DNA of 64,000 nt from Tethya wilhelma (Eukaryota > Porifera > Demospongiae > Tethyida > Tethyidae): contig CAXIPT010000004.1 in assembly GCA_964030475.1 (NCBI GenBank), positions 3,149,455-3,213,454 on the forward strand. The letters are read 5' to 3'. Shown one piece after another: positions 23,754 through 33,551 of this stretch. The notes below the pieces were generated by a model. That model was not told where the DNA came from. It worked only from the letters and a program-made list of their open reading frames with translations, and made no database searches. Position 1 is the first letter of the stretch; the number at the start of each line of letters is the position of its first letter. Made by a program: the position numbers and the translations under genes.

Positions 23754-26700
23754 CTAGGCACTCCAGCTCAAACCAGTGTTCCTGTATAATGAAAAGTGTA
23801 TTATTCAAGTTATAATATTAATCAGTATCATGTTTATAATTATTTCTTTTCATAATGTTTAGCTAAGAATGATTATCAATAGTAGTATTTAATCTATGAT
23901 AATCATACGTACGGTAGTACGTATAGTAGGAATGGGCCGAATGTCCCATAGACACAATACAAAATGTTGGTCACTATAAAAATCTAGTCAAACAAAATTA
24001 AACCTTCAAAGTTGCTCAGGGGCTCTTACTGACAGATTACCAACTGCATGCAAGGCCTAATATTCACAAAAACTTTCCACAGCTCTCGTGGAGAGCGCTA
24101 GTGGGAAGCCACCATAGTGCCATTTTTGTTCATCTAACTTACTTACGTACTTACGTACTTCCTAACTGACTTACTTGAAAAGGATTTCCACAGAACCAGA
24201 ATGTGTTGAGCCAACTTTGACAGCACAAAGTAAGTTCTTTTCATAGGTACTACATTCCTTGATACTCGTTTTGATCATAAATAGGCCTAAACAAAAACTA
24301 GAAAGCTTTTAAACTTAGTATATAAATTCATGTACTACAATGCAGCCATCTCTGTAGGTAGAGTTCAAAGGTCATTATTCACGTGGCATTATTATGCGCA
24401 TGCGCATTAGCTTCTTCCAGCATAAAGTAGTGCACGTAGCCTCTACTCAGCTTTTTGTAGGGACTAACCAGTCTCTAATAGTCTCCATACTGTAGTGTTG
24501 AAAAAAGTGAATGAACAAGTAGTAAAAATTTCAAAAAAATAAATAGTGTAGGAATGGGCAGTGCATTAAAAAGTATTGGAACAAGGTTAAGGCATGTCTC
24601 AATTTCGGCACATGACTACTTCATTTTTATACCCGACTCTTTGCTGGCAGTCCAGTTTAAGTTACCTGCTTGTTTTATAATAATTTAGTTTACTACATAG
24701 CATAGCCAACTGATTAGTAGGACTTTGAACCAATGTTTAAATATGCTGTGATACTATTGTCGCACATGCATCATTGGATTTATGACACTGAGGATCCATC
24801 ATACGTACGGTAGTACGTATAGTAGGAATGGGCCGCCTGTCCCATAGACACAATACAAAATGTTCACGCTTAAAATTTTTCAGAGAAATATAGCTAAGCC
24901 TTCAAACATGCTTAGAGGCCTCCCTTAGATAGTTTTCTAACTATACGGATCAACAAAACTCACAAAAGCTTCCTTGAGCACCATGGAGAGAGCGCTGGCG
25001 GGAAGCCAGAACAATGCAATTTTGTTTTCTCCTTTGTGACTTACTTGAACGCGATTTCCAGAGAAATGAAAGACATTGGGCCAACTCTAACTGTACAGGG
25101 TAACTTGAATTCATCCAAAGTACGTTCTTTGATACTCGTCTGCTGCCCAAAAGTAATCAAACAAAATCTAGGCAGCTTTGAAACTCTCAGGTACAAATTA
25201 CTGTACTGTTATGTAGCCATTTTATGTAGGTAAAGGTCGTCAACAGACCACGTGGTTTGCATTAGTGCGCATGCGCATTCAATAGTTCTGCAAGCACTTG
25301 CTTTTTTTGTAGAGTCTCCAAGCAATAACGCCTTAGTGTTGAAAAAAGTGAATGAACAAGTAATAAAAATTTCAAAAAAATAAGCAGTGTAGGAATGGGC
25401 AGTTCTGTAAAAAGCAAGGAAACAAGGCAAGACTCTGAATTTCAGCACATGACTACTTCAATTTTATGCCAAAGTTGCATTGCATGGTTTTACCTGTATA
25501 TCTGCTGATACTTCATCCAAATTAGTGAACTAATTGTGTGACTATTGACGTATAATTAGCCTGCAATTGCTCACAGATTTAATAATGAAAATGAAGTAGT
25601 CATGTGCCGAAATTCAGAGTCTTGCCTTGTTTCCTTGCTTTTTACAGAACTGCCCATTCCTACACTGCTTATTTTTTTGAAATTTTTATTACTTGTATGC
25701 ATGAGGGATCAAGAATAAAAATGAAGTAGTCATGTGCCGAAATTGAGACATGCCTTAAGCTTGTTCCAATACTTTTTAACGCAGTGCCCATTCCTACACT
25801 ATTTTTTTGAAATTTTTACTACTTGTAATCAATTAAAATGTTAATATAACACTGAAACTTATAGTGCTATAGATATATCATAATTTTTCGTACATCCATG
25901 CATGCATGCATGCACTTACAGTATGGTGACATCCAGGTCATTCACACAAGACACAACCGCATCAAGAAAAACATTACCATCGGTGGTGGTAATGAGCCAT
26001 GGGTGTGTGGCATAGGTCTTCTGTTCGAATGAATCTCCAGCACTTATGGTACCATAGTACACAGGATCTCCTTGATAATTCACCCAATAGTAATTAATGG
26101 ATGCACTTCTTTGGTTCCTTATAGTCAAAGTAAGCTTTTGAGACCCGGAAATTGATTTCAGGCTATACGGGACAGCCACTATATAATTGAGAACCAAATT
26201 ATTGTGGCATTTATAATTAGACTAAGTATATACATGAAATTATCAAATTATATGCAGGGTCAGTCTCCCTAAAGCGAGTGGTCAGTGCCACACGAGTCAC
26301 TCTGGTCAGGCTAATTTACTTTGATCATGATGTGGTTAATTTTAATTTTAAAAATGCATAAAAACCACAAGTCTCAGAATGCTTTGATATTTTCTCTGGC
26401 ACCACTCTGATCAACTATCCTGGGGAGAACCCTGATATTATGCATGTAGTTTAATGTTTGTATTATACAAACCTTGAGCACTAGCTTTTTCATGAAATAG
26501 TTGATTGAAAACAAATGCCATCATGCCTGCATGTGCATAATGTATATACAGGCATATTATTATATTAAGACAAAGTAAGAACCATGCATGCATGTATATC
26601 GCCAAGAGTGTATTATAGGGAGAGTACGCAATAACATATATATACATACAGTATTGCATATGCATTTTGACTGAATCACGTCACAATCCATGTGGGTGTC

Positions 26701-27372
26701 AAATGTGAGTATCATTAAATTTGCTAGCTTGTAGAGCACCTACCAGTTGCTTTAATGATATTCACATTAATTTTGACACTCACTTAATACACATGCAGAA
26801 TGTGACTCAAAATGCCTCTGCAATATACTGTATGTATGTTGTTGCATACTCTCCCTAATACACTCTTGCATGATATCGGGCATCCACAAATTACAATCAT
26901 GCATGCATGCTGCGGATATATAAGATTGCTCACTTGTTCCATCAGGTTTTGGTGGAGCAGGTTGATCCACACTACCCTCTGCCATGTTAGCAACTGCATA
27001 CATTAATAATAATAATAATAATTATTATTATTATTGTAAGGAATCGAGAATTCGAAAGTTAACTCTCCATAAAATTATATATAATGCATGGATTGCAGTA
27101 TTCCTATAGAACACACACTATATATAGCTCACATTTCTCGATTGCTTGCTGGAAAGCTTGAAACTTGTTTTCAGTCACCTCTAATTGTTTCACATGTAAA
27201 ATATAATATTATAGATCTATAATATTATATTTTACATGTGAAACAATTAATAACACAATACAGCTAGATTTTGCACGAGAAATTGATCCAATATACCTGC
27301 AGGTAATCGAGGGAAAGCAGCTATCATTTGGAAGCTTAGCACTGCACAGAGTATTGCCAATATCTTCTTCAT
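23754..27372 (-). CDS. Secreted VHL-beta-domain protein, copy 1
   Basis: Six exons with consistent phases: 27372-27297, 27180-27133, 26993-26934, 26526-26473, 26178-25920, 23781-23754; 525 nt, 174 aa. Residues 1-19 form a signal peptide (MKKILAILCAVLSFQMIAAF). A helical spacer and a Pro-rich segment follow. Residues about 92-157 match the beta domain of the von Hippel-Lindau protein. W111, Y121, T134, H138 and W140 fall at a constant offset from pVHL W88, Y98, S111, H115 and W117, the hydroxyproline pocket. The alpha domain that recruits elongins is missing. The 54-nt fourth exon is conserved in frame in copy 2 and could be a cassette. Role unknown; an extracellular hydroxyproline reader is an inference. 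The last intron has been swollen by repeats. Confidence 0.85.
23904..24635. mobile_element. Non-autonomous interspersed element, copy A
   Basis: The left end is a hairpin, ATACGTACGGTAGTACGTAT, followed by AGTAGGAATGGGCCG. The right part has AGTGTAGGAATGGGCAGT and ends ATGACTACTTCATTTTTAT. It inserts into the last intron of VHL-beta gene 1. It has no transposase frame or long terminal inverted repeats; the terminal hairpin could suggest a Helitron-like origin, but the CTRR end is not seen. Confidence 0.6.
24800..25467. mobile_element. Non-autonomous interspersed element, copy B
   Basis: Same family and orientation as copy A: hairpin ATACGTACGGTAGTACGTAT at the left, TAGGAATGGGCAG near the right, ending in ATGACTACTTCA. 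The middle (AGAGAGCGCTGGCGGGAAGCC) matches, inverted, the fragment at 36340-36560. Confidence 0.65.
25585..25830. mobile_element. Two inverted right-end fragments (C and D) of the same family
   Basis: 25585-25690 is the reverse complement of the right end of copy B (GAAATTCAGAGTCTTGCC). 25715-25830 is the reverse complement of the right end of copy A (GAAATTGAGACATGCC). The four ends therefore lie as A-B-B'-A', a nested palindrome. Confidence 0.7.
27182..27249. repeat. Perfect 68-bp palindrome
   Basis: Each 34-base arm is the exact reverse complement of the other, centred on AGATCT with no spacer. It overlaps the 3' end of the intron between exons 1 and 2 of VHL-beta gene 1, including the acceptor AG. 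Confidence 0.95.
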
Positions 27373-27904
27373 GATCGGTATAGGTGCTTGAAGGCGTGAC
27401 TGTAAACTTTGAAGACTCCAATAAGTTGGATATATACGGACACTGATGAATATATTCTTATTAGCTTGAGTCCGGCCCAAATAGAGCCAGCAACTTGCCA
27501 GTGTTAAATGAAGGCCCTGACTGTGCATGTACAAGCCTCAACACATTTTAATTATTTCACCACATTGCATGCACTTGCTTGATAGACTATATTTAAAGTG
27601 TTGTTCTTTCATTTGTCAGCTTATGTACCACCCATGTAGCAGTTAATTGGTTTTACTGACACTCAACACCTAGGCAGATGTCATGTTCCAATAACTGTTA
27701 AGAGTTTTGTGTGTTGTTATTTGGGATATTTCCTTGGTAAGCTTACTCTGACACTTTGCACAATGTAACAGAAACAAGAACTATATATAATTATACTAGA
27801 GAAACAGGGAAAGTTCAAACATACATATTGTAATAATTATAACACCAATTAACATTAATATCACTTCACAATTCATTATGTATTTAAGTGAATAAACATT
27901 TATA

Positions 27905-28195
27905 ATTGAATCATTATGTACAAATACAAAAAACATTAGAAATGTAATGAATGGCCAAATCATCAAAAAGTGAGCAAACAAGATAGGAATGGTTGTTAGG
28001 TTGAGCGAGTTCATTTCACAGTGTCACATATGTTCATATCCCTACTGTGCTCAATGACATTGTAGACACAGGAAGGAAGTCGCTCAATCTAACAACCATT
28101 CCTATCTTGTTTGCTCACTTTTTGATGATTTGGCCATTCCTATGTTTGATTTACATTTCTAACAGTTTTTTGTACTTGTTTGTTCTATTTTCTTC
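27905..28195. mobile_element. Foldback element upstream of VHL-beta gene 1
   Basis: The arm around 27950-28012 (GGCCAAATCATCAAAAAGTG ... GGAATGGTTGTTAG) is repeated inverted at 28080-28141 after a spacer of about 70 bp. Weaker complementarity extends outward to the ACATTTCTAA and AAAACA-type ends. Non-coding. Confidence 0.7.
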
Positions 28196-29176
28196 GAATA
28201 ATTGTTTATAATATCGGTAGAATTTAGTCTTTAGCCTGAGCAGAGAACTTGCCAACAGCCCTCAGTATGGGCACACCTCAGTACCAGTCACATGCAGACA
28301 TCTGGACATGCCTTGCAGACAGCTGAGACTTTGAAAACTTTTTTGGTTTGAATCACTAAGCAAGCTGAGGATTTGGAAATTGAGCAGGTGTCAGGGTATG
28401 TATACCCTGTGTTCATGCAAGTGCTTGGTGGCTGGCATGTGTGTTGGGGAAGGATGTTGACAATGCTGAAGTTAGCCTCTCTCTTCTTCATCCACATGGG
28501 CCTAGCCGATCATACACACACATATCCCACAGCACGAGATGTTATCACATTGCCTTTGTCAAGTATTTTAACTCTCGTTGAACCTAGAACTACCACTGGA
28601 CGTACATACAACATACTCCAAGAAGATAGCAGAGCTTCTACAGCTAAACTAAAACCATTTCATAATCAAGATTACAGTTATTTTGATCACATTAAAATAT
28701 TAGAATGTACAACCACATACATAAGACATCATATCTCTTGAACCCATTTTGGTCCCATAACCAAACTTCTGGTGTTTGAAGAGTGATACCATAGCAACAT
28801 TATATTAAAGTATGAAAAAAATTGAAATATCCCGAACTGTTTAAAAAGCGAATCTAATTATGACGATGTTTGACCTTTGACCTACTATCGTCTGGGAAAC
28901 CTTTCAAGTACATGAAATGAAAGCTTACTGCATGTGGTACAACATTATCATATTAGTTTTTCATGAAATTGATCTAGCTACTTTCGAGAAAATTTCAGTT
29001 AAAGGTAGCAAGGTAGACAAAAAAACTCAAAAAAATGGCAACTTTAATTGCGTATATCTCAGAAGCCATACAATATCAACCAAAATTATTCATACTGGAT
29101 TGATGTCCTAGGACCCTCTACACATGCACCAATTATCAAGGAAATCCAAGAGGGTCTGTCATTTTTCATGTTGATC
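28196..29176. other. Spacer downstream of truncated NLR 1
   Basis: No gene recognised. The NACHT homology of the neighbouring gene stops sharply at about 29190. The sequence leftwards shows no similarity to the missing NACHT or LRR parts, so the breakpoint lies here. Confidence 0.5.
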
Positions 29177-30533
29177 TCACATGGAATGACCCACAAACAA
29201 CACATCTTTCCCTTCATGAGCTTCAATTTCAGCTGCTACAGTTTCCATTAATTCTCTGTTGCTATGGTAACACAGATCTTTTACACTCTGAGCTTCTTGG
29301 ACTTGCTTCTCTCTCAGCCGAAGAAGAATGACTAGTGAATATTCTCTCAAAGCATCAATTTCATCCCACCTCCTACAAAGCTCCCCCACACATGTGCTCT
29401 TCCCAACACCAGGTGCACCATGTATGTACACACACTTCATTTTACGCTGACCTTCTACTGGCTTCATCACCTTCTCCAGTTTGATGGGCTCATTCTTCTG
29501 AAGGATCTCATCGACATGTCCGTGAAGAGTAGCTCTTGTGAACTCATCTGCTTCTGAGCGAGTGATTTGATCACTCTTTACGATAGCAAGGTTGATGAAT
29601 TCACTGCATGTGAGGTTCAGGACTTTGTCTGATTGCTTCAACTCACTTTGATACACTCCTTTGAGGTACATGGCATAGCGTTGGATTGGGGTCTGGGGAA
29701 CATTGTGACTTTCAGCTTGAAAATCTACATACATAATAATATATATACATTATATAAACTATAAATTTTAAGAAATCAGTGCACCTAGGGATGTAAGAGA
29801 TTACCATCATGGTTGGTTTTGTGTTGTGCTAATGATTACAATGAAATAATTTTAATGTTCATGTGTGTGAGTTATAGTGCTATTGTGTATAACTAAATGA
29901 ATTTGTAATTGCTATAATTCATGCATGACCACAATTATAGTAATGAATATAATCATACTATTCCTGACACTCTCTCCCTTAAAACGTAGACAGACTTAAT
30001 CAAATGTTACAATACATGCATAGTTAATTGCATGCATGTATGTGCTTACTTTATTGACACCTGATTTTGTAAATCTCATCCCCAATTCCGTTTTGATTAA
30101 TTTTTCTCAACTTTTCAATCAGTACCTCCCATGTTAGCTGCTCTCCACAGTTAGATGTCACTTGGTCTTCTTTTCGTAGCCAAGCTCTCACCATGTCATC
30201 AGGTAGGGAGAGCATGTTGTCAAGTGAAAAGGGATTCATTGACAAGCCTAGCAGATTGCCAAGTTGTTTGATCTGATCACGGTTTAGTTTCTTCAAATGG
30301 AGTACCACTTCAGTAAAATCCATATCACCTGTGAGTGAGTGAGATCAGTATAATGGCATACATCTGTATTATAATTGTATGTAACTGCATGTCCTCTATA
30401 TTATCACTATAGCTGTTAGATTGTAGAGATTACTTCTCACTGAGTATACTACACCTCAGCAAACTCATGCTCATGCTGTGCGTGCTTTATATACACTAGT
30501 AGACATACCTATTTTGTGTGTTGTTGCTGCCAT
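29177..30533 (-). CDS. Truncated NLR: DEATH-fold domain plus partial NACHT
   Basis: Three exons with compatible phases: 30533-30509 (starts MAATTHKI), 30328-30061, 29708-29177; 274 aa. Exon 2 encodes a helical DEATH-like domain (MDFTEVVLHLKKLNRDQIKQ... WEVLIEKLRKI). Exon 3 encodes the start of a NACHT ATPase with an intact Walker A (GAPGVGKST). Homology to the neighbouring NLR ends after KDVLFV, just before the Walker B Asp, and a foreign GHSM then a stop follows. DEATH-NACHT-LRR proteins are expanded innate immune receptors in sponges. Without Walker B and LRRs it should not act as a normal receptor: it is a pseudogene, or a short decoy if expressed. The acceptor at 29708 is weak and less certain. 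Confidence 0.75.
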
Positions 30534-32251
30534 GACTCAATTGGAGAACTCAGTCTAGTTGTATACTACTAGGTTGATCAGTTTAGAATCAGAGTATGCA
30601 GAAAAGATCAGTCTTTAATAGTCTTATAACTTTCAGCTACAAAAGAGGGCGTTGCCAGATAAGGAATTGCAAAAGGGGGCGTTTCCCACAGTGCAAAGTT
30701 TAAAGTTGAGCACTAATTTAGAATTTAACCCTCAAGTCACTCAACATGAAATTCATGGTAGTATCTATGGTGACATGTGGATTGTGCATGATGTGTGTTT
30801 TCTTTCATGCACTGCAATGTGCTGTGACATGTCTGATGATATCATACACACACTGACAGCTAGCCTGAGGGTGTCAGAGCTCAGCCTATGTGATATTTCC
30901 AATGAGAACAGTTAAGACAATGTGGGATTTGGAGTAAGTTGGTCCATACCTACACCTGTCCATAAGTGAGGACAGTTCTGTTTGTGTGTTTAGGTGGTCC
31001 AGGAGTACTGACTTCAAGTGTCTCTCTCTTTCAGAGATCTCTCCAACAGTCAGCCTCCAGAGATACACTTTATGACAATATACCATGGAGTAGAGCATTA
31101 TCATATATCTAAGCCTGTAATATTGGTGCACTTTGTTGTAGGTCATATAGCTATGGTTTACCAAGCTGCTGCTTGTAGTGCTCAGTGATCGTGAAAATTG
31201 TTGAATGTGTCACGGATCTCAGATACCAGGCTCCCCTTCTCCTTTCTATCAGTGCAAAGGTCAATAGGAAGCCTGGGGACTAGGCTATAAAAATTTTAAC
31301 ACACGTAGCAGAGAGTATTTGTGAACTGCATGTTTGTGTTCATTATGTTTGTATTATGTAGGTCCCACACCAGCTGCATTTTGTTAAACTGGTTGGATTC
31401 AGTGGTGGGGCAATACCATGCACTCAATGTGGTCTCAGTGCAGCAGTCTTCCCCAGTCTACTCTTCTAGAGCCTGGGAGTATACCACCACATGATGAAGG
31501 AGCAACACCAGCAGGTAGCAAGGGACATAATGGCCTATACAGAATTGAATTTGCTTGCTCCAGAGCTGCTATCTTTGTGTTTAATATGTTTTGTATTATG
31601 TAGGTCTCACACCAGCTGTGTCAAAGATGAACTTGCTGAACTGGTTGGATTCAGTGGTCGGATAATATTGTGTCCTCGATGTTGTATTAGTACACCATTC
31701 CTGCCCCGGCTACTACTAGAGAGGTGTCTATCATCACATCATGAAAGGGGCACACCAGTAAATTGAATGCAATATTGTGGCTTTGAATGTGGTGTGCCAA
31801 ACTGCCGGCATCTCCACTGGTAAGTATTCATGTTGTCAGGTATGTTATTTTATGCATGCATTGCAATGTTAAACTGGCCATAAGTGCTGTAGTTATTTGC
31901 CAGTCAGACTTGTACTGAGCCTGAAGGGTTATGAATTAAATCAACTTTGTATCCTTTGATTTTATCCAAAAGTGGGCAATCTATATATCATTTGAAAGCT
32001 CTTTTTATGCTGATTATGATGGTACAAGTTCCATTTTCATATAACTAACCATTAACTAATAATATTTTAAAATATATAGTCAGTATAAAGAAAGCACCTA
32101 AAAACACTTTGTGTATATTTATGAATAAGAAGGTCATATGAAACTAGGACCTTTGCCATTACAATAAAAGCATTCAAATGATATCCATTTTGTTGTGTTT
32201 TGCAAAATGTAGGCACGTACACCGTCACACACACACACACACACACACACC

Positions 32252-32323
<72 letters not shown>

Positions 32324-32329
32324 CACACA

Positions 32330-32378
<49 letters not shown>

Positions 32379-33551
32379 TTGCCTTTTTATAATGCTTACG
32401 GTACTTCTTTAATCTCACTCTGTACATGTACATGTATCTTCAACACCCATATGTAGGCTATGTTGAGTGTTTGTACTCCTGAAGCAGTCAGAATGCTCCA
32501 AGATGCTCCACTGACACACTTACAACCAAGTGGCTCTGGACTGTGTCACTGCAAGCTAGCCTAAGGATTGATGGATGGTAAGCAGCCCTCATATTACACA
32601 CACATTATGTAATGCCACTCACATCTACCCTGTATGTCATTCATATACCCGTCACTAATTGTATCAGGCTCTCTCCCTAGCTGCTTGTTTTCAAAGGAAG
32701 TTAATAAAGTAGCCTGTGAACAATGCTAGCATACAGCCACTAGAATGTACACATGCCTACACTGACACTATGACACATGATACTATTTTGACTACATGTC
32801 CTTATGGTACATACTTTATGATTGGCTGAGTGCCTTCTTTTGTATCTTCACCATCCAGGCAGCTGCTAAGACTGAGGCTACATGGTGATAGCATGACTGT
32901 GTTTGTAATCCTGAAGAAGCCAGACTGCTAGCTGTATACAAGATGTCCCAATGAGCCACTTACTAACAAAATCCATGGCTTTGACCGTCTCATTGCAAGT
33001 CCAAGGATTGTATCAGATGGTAAGCAACTTGTGTATGTAGAATGTACATGTGTTCTTGAGCATATAATCAGCAATCCATATTAACACCCAAACTCAGTCT
33101 CTTCTAAGTTAGTTAAATGGACTGAAGATCAGTCCATTTAACAAAAAATGAATTTTTGTACAAAATAGAGACGGTACAACAATAACACCCCAATAAGAAC
33201 ATACCCTGAATAACGGACACAGGCTGTGTCCCAAAGTGTCCGTAATTCGGAAAGTCTACTGTATAGAATGTGTGCATATTCCTCAGTGAGTGAGCATTTT
33301 ATCAACAGTCCCTATTTGCTATAATGACATTGAGTTTCTCGTAATGCTTGCTAACATGCTGAAAATGTAATTCAGAACTTGTCAGAAGTTGATCATTGAG
33401 TAAAACTTATGTGAATATACTATTGTGGGAGAATACTTTTTGTTTGCACAAAAATCTCAATTGATTTATCTCTAAACATCAAGTACAACAAATAAAATGA
33501 TAAAATAAAGTTATAATGATAATAATTAGTACATCAGTGATAATTTAAAAA
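30534..33551. other. Spacer between the NLR genes, with degenerate tandem blocks
   Basis: Contains a pair of related ~190-bp blocks starting near 31360 and 31600 (both with CACACCAGCTG and CTGGTTGGATTCAGTGG) and another related pair at 32465-32585 and 32880-33020 (both ending in a GATGGTAAGCA sequence). An inverted copy of the ~350-bp interspersed repeat lies at 31930-32215 and a (CA)n tract at 32228-32378. A 92-codon minus frame ending at 30886 has an exon-like look but no recognisable family. No gene can be supported. Confidence 0.45.
32228..32378. repeat. Long interrupted (CA)n microsatellite
   Basis: About 150 bp of CA repeats with scattered CACAAACAC and CATAC interruptions. The reading frames within it are repeat artefacts. 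Confidence 0.95.

Noticed and set aside
24950..25150. 66-codon minus-strand frame inside element copy B
   Set aside because: Not conserved as a frame in copy A or the fragment at 36.3 kb; no transposase motif.
23904..25467. Helitron identity for the hairpin-ended elements
   Set aside because: A terminal hairpin is present but no CTRR terminus or A/T insertion site could be shown; kept as an unclassified non-autonomous element.
30886..31164. 92-codon minus-strand frame with a helical, charged C-terminal half
   Set aside because: Possible lone exon, but no family recognised and no partner exon found; left only as a note in the spacer entry.
32067..32456. Long Cys-Val and His-Thr repeat frames
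   Set aside because: Translations of (CA)n/(GT)n microsatellites; the same applies to frames at 5237-5627, 9055-9279, 46362-46583, 47945-48192 and 52485-52757.
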